Shown here: positions 9,432 through 18,335 of the stretch, piece after piece
Position numbering within the stretch: the first letter of the stretch is position 1
Layout of the letters: the number at the start of each line of letters is the position of its first letter
NCBI GenBank assembly: GCA_027449685.1
Contig: DAIDLC010000011.1
Location: 1-54,081, forward strand
Direction: 5' to 3'
DNA: 54,081 bases
From: Ferrovaceae bacterium
GTDB lineage: Bacteria > Pseudomonadota > Gammaproteobacteria > Burkholderiales > Ferrovaceae
Translations under genes and position numbers: made by a program
Notes under the pieces: model-generated
What the model was told of the DNA's origin: nothing
Seen by the model: the letters and a program-made list of their open reading frames with translations, nothing else
Database searches by the model: none

Positions 9432-11570
9432 TCATTCATGGGAAGCCACGCTACGAATGCGGATGGTTTTTCCTTTACGCGCGTAGAGGAGCTTGGGGGA
9501 ACAGCGATGGTCATCATGAAAGACACCCACGCAATCCAGACACTGAAAACAATCGGTATACGTGATTTCCCCTGAGGGTTTGATGGCCTGGTACTGGCAG
9601 ATATTTTTGCATTTTTGGCACGGTTTGCCGCACTCGGGAATCCGTGGCAACCAGTTCCAGCGGCGCAAACGCCCCCCCAACGCCATGAGCGCCCCCAGGG
9701 GGCACAGAAAGCGGCAAAAGAATTTGTAGACGAAGGCCCCTGCACCCAGCATCAGGAGTGCCCATAACAGGTACGGCCATTCCCGCTGAAAACCCACGGT
9801 AATGGCCGTTTTGAAGGGCTCCACCTCCACTCCCCGCTCGGCCAGGGTAGGCCAGGCAAAGGCGCTGAGGACCAGAACCCCCAACAGCAGCAAGGGCAGA
9901 CGCGACAGCCACGGCACCCAGGCGGCGGGCAGATGGCGCTGGGGCAAGCGCGCCCGTTGCGCCGCAACCCCCACGAACTCTTGCAGGGCGCCAAAAGGGC
10001 ACAGCCAGCCACAAAAAGTGCCGCGACCCCAGACGAACCAACTGATGAGGGTAAACCCAATGAGCAACAGCGACACCGGGTCGTAGAGGAAACTGCTGAG
10101 GTTGCCACCGGCATGGAGGGTTTTTACCGCTCCGGTGACCTGAACGATGGACAGTTGCCCCTGGGCATGCCACCCCAGATAAACCAGCGTAAACGCCAAA
10201 AACCCCAGACGAAACCCCTGGAGTCGCCGTGGGTTTTGGCTGATGGCCCGGGGGCGCAGCAACACGGCTGTCAGCAGGAGCAAGGCTACAGCAATGACCG
10301 TCAGGTCTGGCCAGCGCGCCTGCCAAGCCTGAACCCACTCCGGCAAGGGCTGTGGCGGATATTCCACCAAACGGGCCGGCAGGGTATAGCGCAGCGTGAC
10401 CTGCTTTTTGGTGATCTGGGACATGATGGCCCCATGGGTGCGGGTTACCGTCAGATCGAAGGTCATGGACTGGCCCATGTCCAGCCCACTATGGGGAATA
10501 CCCGCCACGATCAGGGCCGAAGTCAACCCCTCCAGAGGAGGGATTCTGGCTTCATCCATGTTGGCATCACGCAGCTCGTAGGGCAGACCATTTTGGGTCA
10601 GCTCCAGGCGTTGAGGGACGCTTCCGGGGGTGAAGTCCGCATCCACCAGGGGATAGCGCCCCCGCGTGGCCACCCAGAAGACGGGGCGATCATCCTGCAG
10701 GGTGGATTGCAGCGCCATCCAGCCAGCCTCGCCCAACAGGTTTTTGCCCACCAGAGGCGCGTTGAGATAGGCCACATAAAAATCGACGAACAGATCCTGG
10801 GGATGGCGCAAGGCTTCTTCGTCCTCCCCTGCGTTGTCCGTTCCCGCAAACAAGTGCTCCAGATCCCCATTGGTCAACACCACATGCTGGATATACCCTT
10901 TTTGGAGCAAGGTCTGAAAGTCCATGGGACTAAAGGGCACAGGTTTCAACACGGCCGGCAACGCCGAACCGCTGCGGGGCGCAAAGCCCAGCTTGGCGCG
11001 CGCCACCACCAGGGCGGCATTGAGAATGGTCTGATTGACCACCCGGATGGAAGCCGTGGCTTTGGCCACACCGTCCACCACCACCCGATGGGACCCCCCT
11101 CCGGCAGATCGGCTTTGGTGACCATAACCGCTGGCCACTGTCACCTCCTGGGCCAGGTTAACACCTTCGTATTGTTTGAGAAAATCGATGAGGGGGCCCG
11201 GTCCCAGACCACTGAGAAAAACCGGCTCGTGCTGATGCACCAGCTCCACATTCTGATAATTGCCTTTGGCATCCAGTTCCACCAGCAGATCGATGGGGCT
11301 TCCCTCAAACCCCGGAATGGGGGCCAAATCCACGGTTTCAAACACATAGCCCACGGGCGTATTACCCGGGGCGGCTTGATCATAGAGCGGCCAGACGGGA
11401 GGGTCCTTGAGCTTTTCTCCCACGCGCAGGGCGCTGCCACTGGCACTGGCCGCCCCTTCCCGGGCCACACGGTCCTTATAGCGTTGCACGATATCAGCCT
11501 GGGATAATTCACCGGCCAGGACACTAGCCTGCAGGCAGAAGAGCAGAAAGAAACGCAAGCAATGGATCAT
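9432..11570 (-). CDS. NosR/NirI-family flavo-iron-sulfur membrane protein
   Basis: 712 residues from the ATG that opens the signal peptide (MIHCLRFFLLF); two earlier in-frame starts lack ribosome sites. Order: signal peptide, periplasmic FMN-binding domain (about 80-190), further periplasmic part, several membrane segments (about 395-600) with CGWLCPFGAL and CRFLCPLGAL, then a cytoplasmic ferredoxin-like end with CGKPCQKCKNIC and CFQCLDC. In denitrifiers NosR feeds electrons to N2O reductase. No nosZ or other nos gene is in the window. The usual flavin-attachment motif SGAT reads AKAT here; the Thr is kept. The role may be electron transfer to another periplasmic protein. Confidence 0.88.
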   Translation of the reverse strand: MIHCLRFFLLFCLQASVLAGELSQADIVQRYKDRVAREGAASASGSALRVGEKLKDPPVWPLYDQAAPGNTPVGYVFETVDLAPIPGFEGSPIDLLVELDAKGNYQNVELVHQHEPVFLSGLGPGPLIDFLKQYEGVNLAQEVTVASGYGHQSRSAGGGSHRVVVDGVAKATASIRVVNQTILNAALVVARAKLGFAPRSGSALPAVLKPVPFSPMDFQTLLQKGYIQHVVLTNGDLEHLFAGTDNAGEDEEALRHPQDLFVDFYVAYLNAPLVGKNLLGEAGWMALQSTLQDDRPVFWVATRGRYPLVDADFTPGSVPQRLELTQNGLPYELRDANMDEARIPPLEGLTSALIVAGIPHSGLDMGQSMTFDLTVTRTHGAIMSQITKKQVTLRYTLPARLVEYPPQPLPEWVQAWQARWPDLTVIAVALLLLTAVLLRPRAISQNPRRLQGFRLGFLAFTLVYLGWHAQGQLSIVQVTGAVKTLHAGGNLSSFLYDPVSLLLIGFTLISWFVWGRGTFCGWLCPFGALQEFVGVAAQRARLPQRHLPAAWVPWLSRLPLLLLGVLVLSAFAWPTLAERGVEVEPFKTAITVGFQREWPYLLWALLMLGAGAFVYKFFCRFLCPLGALMALGGRLRRWNWLPRIPECGKPCQKCKNICQYQAIKPSGEITYTDCFQCLDCVGVFHDDHRCSPKLLYARKGKTIRIRSVASHE

Positions 11571-11675
11571 AATGTGACGATTGAGCATGGCAAAATTTGG
11601 CGATATGGTACAACAGCGTACCCATTCAGGGTGCACACGCACAAATCATGCCCACATCTGAGGACTGGCGGATTA

Positions 11676-11707
11676 GCGCAGGGCGCTCCGTCCGGAGCGC
11701 CCTGCGC
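11676..11707. repeat. Perfect 15-bp inverted repeat between porin and NosR-like gene
   Basis: Arms 11676-11690 and 11693-11707 are exact complements with a 2-base centre, giving a very stable hairpin without a T-run on either side. It lies between the end of the porin gene and the start of the NosR-like gene, next to a proper terminator. It may insulate transcripts or stall readthrough. Confidence 0.7.
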
Positions 11708-11713
11708 CATACA

Positions 11714-11741
11714 TAAAAAGACCCCGCCTTGCGGCGGGGCT
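11714..11741 (-). terminator. Rho-independent terminator of the porin gene
   Basis: On the minus strand a GCCCCGCC / GGCGGGG stem with a short loop is followed by TCTTTTT. It lies 27 bp past the porin stop codon. Confidence 0.88.
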
Positions 11742-11767
11742 GATCATGTCTGAGGGGATCAAAAAAA

Positions 11768-13084
11768 TCAGAAGGAGTGCGTCATCCCCAAGGCCAGGGC
11801 GTTCTGCACGGCATTTCCAACAGCAGCCACGTTTGCAGCGCCATCGTTATACAGGGCGTTCCAGCCACCAACTCCCTTGCCATCGGAACGGTCTGCCAAC
11901 ACCCACACGCTGGTGGACTTGGACATGGTGTACTTCAGACTGATGGAAGACACGGTAGGCGTGACATTGCTCACGTTATCCTTCATGGATACGTAGTTGA
12001 CGACGCCCTGGAGTTTGGGGGTGAAGTTGTAGCCCAGACCCACTTCGTAGCCGGTGGAATCCACGCAGGTGGCCGGGTTAAGAATTGAGGTTTCCACTAC
12101 TCCTGCTCCCGCGGTGCAATTGGGAACACCAGAGGTCTTGAAGGTGTTGACCTGGGCTGCAAACAGCCAGTCATTCCAGTTATATTTGGCACCCACCAAG
12201 CCCTTGGTGAGTGTTTCGGCTGAGGGGTTTGTTAGTCCGACAGGTGAAGGTGCGCCGTATGAAGGTGCGCCGTTAGGCAATGAAGTAAAATTGCTTGTAC
12301 CGGAGTTACTTTGATGCATGACCTCATACCCGGCATTCAAGTTCAAGCCATTGGCCGAATAGTTGATCAGGGCATTGAACCCCGAGTTGGGGCCCATGGT
12401 ACCGGCTGCGCCACCAAATACATAGCCCAATTGGACCGTGGTGTCATAAAACTTGGTGCTCTTCCAGGTGATCATGTCGTTGGTGAACACACCCACCATG
12501 GAATTGTTGTTAACACCCGAACCGTAGGCCAGCTGACCATTCAGGGCCAGAGAGCCGGAATGGGCCACACGGGCGCCGTTGAGGAAGGACTGGACGAAGA
12601 GGGGATCCAGTTGTTGCCCCGCATTCACTTCACCAAATGCGCCCGACAGGCCCACGATGGCCCAGCGATCAAACATGGGGCTACCATTGTTCATACCCTT
12701 CGGAAAATAAATGGATTGGCCCATCTGACCATTGGTGAGGGACAGATCGCCTTCCAGCTTGAAGTTGGCCTTCATGCCATTGCCCAGATCTTCGCTGCCC
12801 TTAATCCCCAGCAGGCTGGGCATCCAGATGCCATCGGCCATGGAGGTGACATTGCCACCGGTGGTGCCCGCCGATGCGCCATTGCCTGCAGCGTTGGAGA
12901 CAGATACCGCTGACATATCCGCAATTCCGTACAAGGTGACATCCGCTTGTGCCAGACCGGAAACAGCCAGCAAGGCGGTTGCCGCCAGCAGCGTGACACG
13001 ACCAGCAAACACCCCGCGAAGGGCCTGGGATGCATTCCCCTCAGACTTCGAAGACGCAGAAACCATCATTTTATTGTTACCCAT
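11768..13084 (-). CDS. Outer-membrane general porin (beta-barrel)
   Basis: 438 residues. An N-terminal signal peptide is preceded by a rather long charged stretch. The mature start ADVTLYGIADMSAVSV is typical of betaproteobacterial 16-stranded porins, and the protein ends in Phe (GMTHSF) as needed for barrel insertion. Alternating aromatic strands run throughout. It forms a trimeric diffusion channel; the preferred solute is unknown. It is the first gene of a minus-strand unit with its own terminator. Its upstream region holds a sigma-54-like promoter (13168-13183) and an activator site (13301-13317), which tie it to the alcohol oxidation genes. Confidence 0.9.
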   Translation of the reverse strand: MGNNKMMVSASSKSEGNASQALRGVFAGRVTLLAATALLAVSGLAQADVTLYGIADMSAVSVSNAAGNGASAGTTGGNVTSMADGIWMPSLLGIKGSEDLGNGMKANFKLEGDLSLTNGQMGQSIYFPKGMNNGSPMFDRWAIVGLSGAFGEVNAGQQLDPLFVQSFLNGARVAHSGSLALNGQLAYGSGVNNNSMVGVFTNDMITWKSTKFYDTTVQLGYVFGGAAGTMGPNSGFNALINYSANGLNLNAGYEVMHQSNSGTSNFTSLPNGAPSYGAPSPVGLTNPSAETLTKGLVGAKYNWNDWLFAAQVNTFKTSGVPNCTAGAGVVETSILNPATCVDSTGYEVGLGYNFTPKLQGVVNYVSMKDNVSNVTPTVSSISLKYTMSKSTSVWVLADRSDGKGVGGWNALYNDGAANVAAVGNAVQNALALGMTHSF

Positions 13085-13167
13085 AAGTCAATCCTCCCGG
13101 ACATTCTCTCGTTGTGAGTCAAGTTAAATTCGTAGTGTGACAGCCCACAGGCCGCGCCTAGTCGAGG

Positions 13168-13183
13168 AGCATAATTCATGCCA
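13168..13183 (-). promoter_or_regulatory. Sigma-54 promoter of the porin gene
   Basis: On the minus strand TGGCATGAATTATGCT: GG and GC are spaced by 10, with two mismatches from TGGCACG-N4-TTGCW. It lies 84 bp before the porin start, with the activator site 118 bp upstream. The 401-bp gap 13085-13485 otherwise holds AT-rich DNA and no gene. Confidence 0.65.
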
Positions 13184-13300
13184 TTCTCACGAAAAATTCA
13201 TGCGACTTTAATAATTCTTTAATAATCATGTGGTTTTTGTACCTTTCAGAATTTTGCCAAAGCCATTGAGTCCGTCGCCAATCACCAGGAATACAACAGG

Positions 13301-13317
13301 TGTTGCAGTTTGGGACA
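13301..13317 (-). promoter_or_regulatory. Upstream activator site copy (porin / TonB receptor interval)
   Basis: Minus strand TGTCCCAAACTGCAACA, 15 of 17 identical to the site before the alcohol dehydrogenase. It lies between the divergent porin and TonB receptor genes, so it could serve either. I found a sigma-54 element only on the porin side. Confidence 0.7.
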
Positions 13318-13485
13318 ACCCCTAGGACACCCCTAGCCCCCACGACCCCCCGCTCCTTCTGTCCCGCACTGGATGAAAGCACCCCGCCACAACCATTGTG
13401 CCTCTGGTAATCATGATTTTCCGCAAGACAAGCACGAAATAGTTTCTGTACTGTGTGCAAAAATTTATGACAAGGAACATTCAGC

Positions 13486-15807
13486 ATGTCTGCACAAAAA
13501 AATAGTCTTCCAACACCACTTCGCCCGCTCACGCTTGCGCTGCTGCTGTCAGTGGGAACCGGGACCTGGGCGCAGAATTTGGCTGCTCCCTCGGGCGCAG
13601 GGGCTTCCCCCCCCTCTGCGCCAGAGGATTCGGCCAGCGCACAAAGCCCGACGTCACCGCCATCCAACCCGGAAAATGGGCCTAATGGTCTGCGCCCCAT
13701 CGTGGTGACCGGCACGCGGGTTCCCCACGATCCCATGGACGTGGCCGCTTCGGTGAGCGTCATCGAACGCAATCAGATCGTGGATGGACAACCGCGCGTG
13801 GATCTGACCGAAGATTTGAATGGCATTGCGGGGCTGCAGGGATTAAACCGCCATAACTATGCCCAGGATCTGCAGATTTCTTCGCGCGGCTTTGGGGCTC
13901 GCTCGCCCTTTGGCACCCGCAGCATCAAGCTCTATACGGACGGCATACCAGCCACCATGGCAGATGGCCAGGGACAAACCTCCACCTTCAATCTGGATCA
14001 GGCCTCCCGCATCGAAGTCTTGCAGGGCCCCATGTCGGCGATTTACGGCAACTCGGCTGGGGGGGTGATTCAACTCTTCACCCGCGACGGTTCCGGCCCC
14101 CCCACCGCAGACGCCTCGGTGGAGGCCGGCAGTTTCAATACCTGGAAAACCGATTATGACGTGCTGGGATCGCAAAGCGGCGTGGGCTACTTGGTGGACA
14201 GTTCGCATTTTCATACGGATGGCTATCGCCCCGACAGCAAAGCCAACCGGGATCAGCAGATGGCCAAGTTTTCCCTCAACCCCACTGACAACGGAAAACT
14301 GACCTTTGTGTTCAACGCAGATCAGCAACACGACACGCAAGACCCCATGGGGTTGAGCCAATCCGCATTTTCTTCCGACCCCTATGGGCCCGTAGCCGCC
14401 AAACAGGGGCCCAATACCTTCTACCCTGATCTGGCTGCGGCCTACGGCACGCGCAAGGATATCATCCATAGTCAGGGCGGAATGACCTACGACCAGGCCT
14501 TTGGCGCAGATCACCTGCAAATGACGCTGTACACCGGAAACCGGCATGTCACCCAGTTTCAGTCTGCCACCGCTTCACTAGCCAGCAATGCAGGGGTCAT
14601 CGATTACGCCCGCAATTTCTATGGCGAAAACGTCCGCTGGATTGCAGTGCGGGAACTGGGAGAAAAAAGCACCCTGACCGTCACCACTGGTCTGGACAAC
14701 GATGAGTTTCAGGATAACCGCAGAGGATTTACCAATTTTACCACCAGCGTCACTTCGGGCGCCCTCACTTGCGGCGTCAACGCCACCTGCGGCGTATTTG
14801 GCAACCAGAAGCGTCAGGAAACCGATACCGCCCAGAGCACAGACCCGTATGTACAGGCGGAATGGGCCATCGATAACTGGCTATTGACGGGGGGGTTGCG
14901 CTATTCCCGTGTCAGTTTCAATGTCAACAACAGCATGAGTAATGGGCTCACCACTGCCGCAGCCACCGGCCCGGCCAGTGGTAATCTGGTTTTTACTCAC
15001 ACCACCCCCATGCTTTCGGCCCTGTACAAGATCAACGCGCGCACCAATTATTACATCAGCGCCTCCCAGGGCTTTGAAACCCCCACCATGGATGAGATGT
15101 TTTATTCTCGCAGCGGCCCGGCCTCTGTGGCAGATCGATTCAACTTCAATCTCAAGGCCTCCACCATCCAGTATTACGAAACCGGCCTGAAGTCCATGGT
15201 CAATGACAATACCAATGCCACCTTTGCGCTCTATCACATTCTGGCCAGCAACGAAGCCGTGGTGGATGTGAACGTGAATGGGGCCGCAGCCTACAAAAAT
15301 GCCGATACCCAACGCGATGGGGTGGAATGGAATCTGGACAGTCAATTCACGCCCACTCTCAAGGGCATGATGTCCCTTACCGTGATGCATGCCTTCTATC
15401 CCAATGCCAGCACCAACACCATCGGGGTGGGGATTAGCAGTACCAACCATATCATCCCCGCAGGGAGTCAAATTCCAGGCGTGGCCGAAAAAACCGCCTA
15501 TGCGGAATTGGCCTGGCAACCGCTTTCGGGTGCTGAAACCGCCGCCGAATTCACCGCCCGGGACCATATGTATGTGGAAGATACCAACACCCAGATGGCC
15601 GCCCCGGGTTACGCCACGTTCAACTGGCGCTTTATGTTGCATCAGGAGAATGATGGCTGGAAATTCAAGGAGTTTGCCCGCGTGGATAACCTCTTCAACC
15701 GAGTGTACGCCGGCAGTGTGATCATCGGTGATGCCTTTGGCCGTTATTATGAAACCGCTCCCGGGCGCAACACCATGTTGGGCGCCAGCGCCAGCTATGC
15801 CTTCTGA
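13486..15807 (+). CDS. TonB-dependent outer-membrane receptor
   Basis: 773 residues. Signal peptide (about 1-30), a Pro/Ser-rich linker, TonB box region (PIVVTGTRVP, about 72-81), plug domain (about 85-200) with SSRGFGARSPFGTRSIKLYTDGIPA and IEVLQGPMSAIYGNSAGG, then a 22-strand barrel ending in SASYAF. AAGGA precedes the ATG. It imports a scarce ligand using TonB energy; the ligand cannot be read from sequence. Its place in an island with a lanthanide-type PQQ dehydrogenase makes a metal-chelate ligand (iron, copper or lanthanide) worth considering, but that is inference. Confidence 0.93.
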   Translation: MSAQKNSLPTPLRPLTLALLLSVGTGTWAQNLAAPSGAGASPPSAPEDSASAQSPTSPPSNPENGPNGLRPIVVTGTRVPHDPMDVAASVSVIERNQIVDGQPRVDLTEDLNGIAGLQGLNRHNYAQDLQISSRGFGARSPFGTRSIKLYTDGIPATMADGQGQTSTFNLDQASRIEVLQGPMSAIYGNSAGGVIQLFTRDGSGPPTADASVEAGSFNTWKTDYDVLGSQSGVGYLVDSSHFHTDGYRPDSKANRDQQMAKFSLNPTDNGKLTFVFNADQQHDTQDPMGLSQSAFSSDPYGPVAAKQGPNTFYPDLAAAYGTRKDIIHSQGGMTYDQAFGADHLQMTLYTGNRHVTQFQSATASLASNAGVIDYARNFYGENVRWIAVRELGEKSTLTVTTGLDNDEFQDNRRGFTNFTTSVTSGALTCGVNATCGVFGNQKRQETDTAQSTDPYVQAEWAIDNWLLTGGLRYSRVSFNVNNSMSNGLTTAAATGPASGNLVFTHTTPMLSALYKINARTNYYISASQGFETPTMDEMFYSRSGPASVADRFNFNLKASTIQYYETGLKSMVNDNTNATFALYHILASNEAVVDVNVNGAAAYKNADTQRDGVEWNLDSQFTPTLKGMMSLTVMHAFYPNASTNTIGVGISSTNHIIPAGSQIPGVAEKTAYAELAWQPLSGAETAAEFTARDHMYVEDTNTQMAAPGYATFNWRFMLHQENDGWKFKEFARVDNLFNRVYAGSVIIGDAFGRYYETAPGRNTMLGASASYAF

Positions 15808-15841
15808 TCGCACAAGCGCCTGACACAGGTGATATAACGGC

Positions 15842-15858
15842 TGTTCCAAATTGAAACA
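15842..15858 (+). promoter_or_regulatory. Upstream activator site copy (aldehyde dehydrogenase)
   Basis: TGTTCCAAATTGAAACA. It is almost a perfect palindrome (TGTT-n-CAA-n-TTG-n-AACA), suggesting a dimeric protein. It lies 62 bp upstream of the sigma-54 -24 box. All 13 fixed positions of the shared site are matched. Confidence 0.7.
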
Positions 15859-15919
15859 AAGCGCCTGATGACTTTTTGTCGCTTCGGCAAAGCCGCGGAT
15901 TTTAAACCGATTGCATTGC

Positions 15920-15935
15920 TGGCACGATTTCTGCA
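15920..15935 (+). promoter_or_regulatory. Sigma-54 promoter of the aldehyde dehydrogenase gene
   Basis: TGGCACGATTTCTGCA: a full -24 TGGCACG and a -12 with a single mismatch (CTGCA for TTGCA), GG to GC spacing 10. The transcription start would fall near 15946, about 50 bp before the ATG. Confidence 0.85.
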
Positions 15936-15997
15936 TACATGAGTGGGGCACAGTCCGTTGGCTGTCACACCCACATTTATGATCGGAGGAATTCTGC

Positions 15998-17518
15998 ATG
16001 AGCAGCATAACCATTAACGGCGTCACCGTTCAAAACCCCTTCAAGGCCCGCTATGACAATTTCATCGGCGGCAAGTGGGTTGCTCCGGTGGAAGGCCGCT
16101 ATTTCACCAATACCACCCCTATTACCGACAAGCCCCTGTGCGACATTGCCCGATCCACCGAAAAGGACATCAACCTGGCACTGGATGCCGCCCATGCCGC
16201 CAAAGACGCCTGGGGTCGTACGTCCCCCACGGAGCGGGCCAACATTCTGCTAAAGATTGCCGATCGGGTTGAAGCCAACCTCAGCACCATCGCCCTGGCA
16301 GAAACTCTGGATAACGGCAAGCCGATTCGCGAAACCATGGCCGCCGACATTCCCCTGGCTGTAGATCATTTCCGCTACTTTGCCGGCTGTCTGCGCGCAG
16401 AGGAAGGCTCCATCAGCGAAATCGATCATGAGACCTATGCCTATCACTACAAGGAACCCTTGGGCGTGGTGGGTCAGATCATTCCCTGGAACTTCCCCAT
16501 CCTGATGGCTGTGTGGAAGCTAGCCCCTGCCTTGGCTGCAGGCAATTGCGTCGTACTCAAACCCGCCGAGCAAACACCCGCTTCCATCATGGTGATGATG
16601 GATTTCATTGCCGATTTGTTGCCGCCCGGCGTGCTCAACGTGGTCAATGGCTTCGGCCTGGAAGCCGGCAAACCGCTAGCCTCCAGCCCACGCATTGCCA
16701 AGATCGCTTTCACGGGTGAAACCACCACCGGCCGTTTGATCATGCAATACGCTTCGCAAAACCTGATTCCGGTCACCCTGGAACTGGGTGGCAAAAGCCC
16801 CAATGTGTTCTTTGAAGACGTCATGGCCGCAGACGATGCCTTCCTGGACAAAGCCATCGAAGGATTGGTGCTGTTTGCCTTCAACCAGGGTGAAGTGTGT
16901 ACCTGTCCTTCCCGGGCCCTGATTCAGGAATCCATTTACGATGCCTTCATGGAACGCTGCCTGAAGCGCGTGGGCGCCATCAAACTGGGTAACCCGCTAG
17001 AATCCAGCACCATGGTGGGCGCTCAGGCTTCCAGCGAGCAAATGGAAAAAATCCTGTCCTACATCGACCTGGGCAAACAGGAAGGCGCTCAATGCCTGAT
17101 CGGCGGCGAACGCAACCTGCAATCGGGCGACCTGGCCGGCGGCTTCTATGTGAAACCCACCGTATTCAAGGGTCACAACAAGATGCGCATTTTCCAGGAA
17201 GAAATTTTCGGGCCCGTTCTGTCGGTAACCACCTTCAAGGATGAAGCCGAAGCCTTGGCCATCGCCAATGACACGCTGTATGGTTTGGGAGCCGGGGTCT
17301 GGTCCCGGGATGGCAGCCGTGCCTTCCGCATGGGCCGTGGCATCAAGGCTGGTCGGGTATGGACCAACTGCTACCATGCTTACCCGGCCCACGCTGCCTT
17401 TGGCGGATACAAACAGTCTGGCATCGGGCGTGAAACCCACAAGATGATGCTGGATCACTATCAGCAAACCAAGAACCTCTTGGTCTCCTACTCGCCTAAC
17501 GCCTTGGGTTTCTTCTAA
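15998..17518 (+). CDS. exaC: NAD+-dependent aldehyde dehydrogenase (acetaldehyde type)
   Basis: 506 residues, cytoplasmic. It oxidises acetaldehyde and related aldehydes to acids with NAD+. Visible: the cofactor segment IIPWNFP and [16 protein letters not shown], general base E262 in LELGGKSPN, and nucleophile C301 in [11 protein letters not shown]. The two-Cys form and the 39-residue gap between Glu and Cys are typical of the ExaC/AcoD/AldB subgroup. GGAGGAATT precedes the ATG. It has its own sigma-54 promoter and activator site, is followed by a strong terminator, and then by the DUF779 gene often linked to this subgroup. It completes alcohol oxidation begun by the periplasmic PQQ enzyme. 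Confidence 0.93.
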   Translation: MSSITINGVTVQNPFKARYDNFIGGKWVAPVEGRYFTNTTPITDKPLCDIARSTEKDINLALDAAHAAKDAWGRTSPTERANILLKIADRVEANLSTIALAETLDNGKPIRETMAADIPLAVDHFRYFAGCLRAEEGSISEIDHETYAYHYKEPLGVVGQIIPWNFPILMAVWKLAPALAAGNCVVLKPAEQTPASIMVMMDFIADLLPPGVLNVVNGFGLEAGKPLASSPRIAKIAFTGETTTGRLIMQYASQNLIPVTLELGGKSPNVFFEDVMAADDAFLDKAIEGLVLFAFNQGEVCTCPSRALIQESIYDAFMERCLKRVGAIKLGNPLESSTMVGAQASSEQMEKILSYIDLGKQEGAQCLIGGERNLQSGDLAGGFYVKPTVFKGHNKMRIFQEEIFGPVLSVTTFKDEAEALAIANDTLYGLGAGVWSRDGSRAFRMGRGIKAGRVWTNCYHAYPAHAAFGGYKQSGIGRETHKMMLDHYQQTKNLLVSYSPNALGFF

Positions 17519-17607
17519 GGTCAGAAGCTTGTGAGTCGCTGTAAGACGTAGTGTGTGTTGTATGCAGTAAGATAGCCTCTCGTGCCGTCACGACTGCACC
17601 ATCTGCA

Positions 17608-17641
17608 AACAAACAGGGAGGGGAACCTCCCTGTTTGTTTT
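17608..17641 (+). terminator. Rho-independent terminator after the aldehyde dehydrogenase
   Basis: A perfect stem AACAAACAGGGAGG / CCTCCCTGTTTGTT with a 4-base loop runs into a T-rich end. Its A-rich left flank means it may also work in the other direction. Confidence 0.9.
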
Positions 17642-17748
17642 GAGTCTTACTTACCAACACGCTTGAAAAGTACTGTTTCAACCCCCACATACCACAGCAG
17701 GAAATTGAACGAGTGGCCCCGTCGGTCCACTGTGTGTGACACCCCTAT

Positions 17749-17777
17749 CCCTTGGCCTGCAAGGCCGTGGGGTTTTA
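17749..17777 (+). terminator. Second hairpin with T-run before the DUF779 gene
   Basis: CCC-TT-GGCCT / AGGCC-GT-GGG followed by GTTTTA, ending about 30 bp before the DUF779 start codon and just upstream of its AGGAGG. It could be a second terminator or an attenuator controlling DUF779 expression. Confidence 0.5.
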
Positions 17778-17805
17778 GCATGATTCTTACAGGAGGGCTT
17801 GCCCC

Positions 17806-18228
17806 GTGTCCGAACCACAAACCGTTAGCACCACCCCGGCCGCACCCACCCTCATCCAGAGCGCGGTGGCTTCGCGTGTTTCGGCCACCCCGGCTGCGCT
17901 GGAACTCATCCATTCCTTGCAAGCCCAGCATGGGGATTTACTCTTTCATCAATCCGGGGGGTGTTGCGATGGCAGCGCGCCCATGTGCTTTTCGGTGAAT
18001 GATTTCATGGTGGGCGACAGCGATGTGCGTTTGGGAGAAATTGGCGGGGCCGCCTTTTACATGCACCGCAGCCAGTTTGAATACTGGGAGCATACCCATC
18101 TGATCATCGATGTGGTACCGGGCGGTGGGGGAATGTTCTCGCTGGAGCGCCCCTCCGGACTGCGTTTCATTACCCGCTCACGGCTGTATTCAGACGAGGA
18201 ATTCAGCCGCTTGCCGGCGCTCTCCTGA
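17806..18228 (+). CDS. DUF779 family protein
   Basis: 140 residues from a GTG preceded by AGGAGGG at a good distance. It matches DUF779: LLFHQSGGCCDGSAPMCF, GDSDVRLGEIGGAAFYM, HTHLIIDVVPGGGGMFSLE and GLRFITRSRLYS. The Cys pair, third Cys and His residues could bind a metal or protect a thiol, but function is unknown. The family is repeatedly found beside ExaC-type aldehyde dehydrogenases, as here. Two hairpins separate it from that gene, so its transcription may be partly independent. The first 30 residues are low-complexity and less conserved. Confidence 0.88.
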   Translation: MSEPQTVSTTPAAPTLIQSAVASRVSATPAALELIHSLQAQHGDLLFHQSGGCCDGSAPMCFSVNDFMVGDSDVRLGEIGGAAFYMHRSQFEYWEHTHLIIDVVPGGGGMFSLERPSGLRFITRSRLYSDEEFSRLPALS

Positions 18229-18285
18229 TCCGCTAGGTTAAGCCCCGCTCTGCAGTGCAGGGGGCCGGGAAAACAATTCCCCCCC

Positions 18286-18319
18286 AAAAAAAACGGCAAC
18301 CTGGGTTGCCGTTTTTTTT
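18286..18319. terminator. Bidirectional terminator (DUF779 gene / binding-protein gene)
   Basis: AAAACGGCAACC / GGTTGCCGTTTTTTTT with a 2-base loop. There is an A-run on one side and a T-run on the other, between convergent genes ending at 18228 and 18336. Confidence 0.92.
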
Positions 18320-18335
18320 GCGTGATGCCCCGCCT

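Noticed and set aside
9933-11507. Long open frame of 524 codons on the plus strand
   Set aside because: It is antisense to the NosR-like gene. Its translation is low-complexity, rich in Gln, His and Arg with no recognisable domain, and the opposite strand has clear Cys motifs and membrane segments.
13318-13485. A sigma-54 promoter for the TonB receptor gene
   Set aside because: No GG-N10-GC element faces this gene in the interval, although the activator site nearby could have served it.
14881-16026. Open frame of 381 codons on the minus strand
   Set aside because: It is the mirror of the TonB receptor reading frame and runs across its end and the sigma-54 promoter of the aldehyde dehydrogenase. 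No family resemblance.
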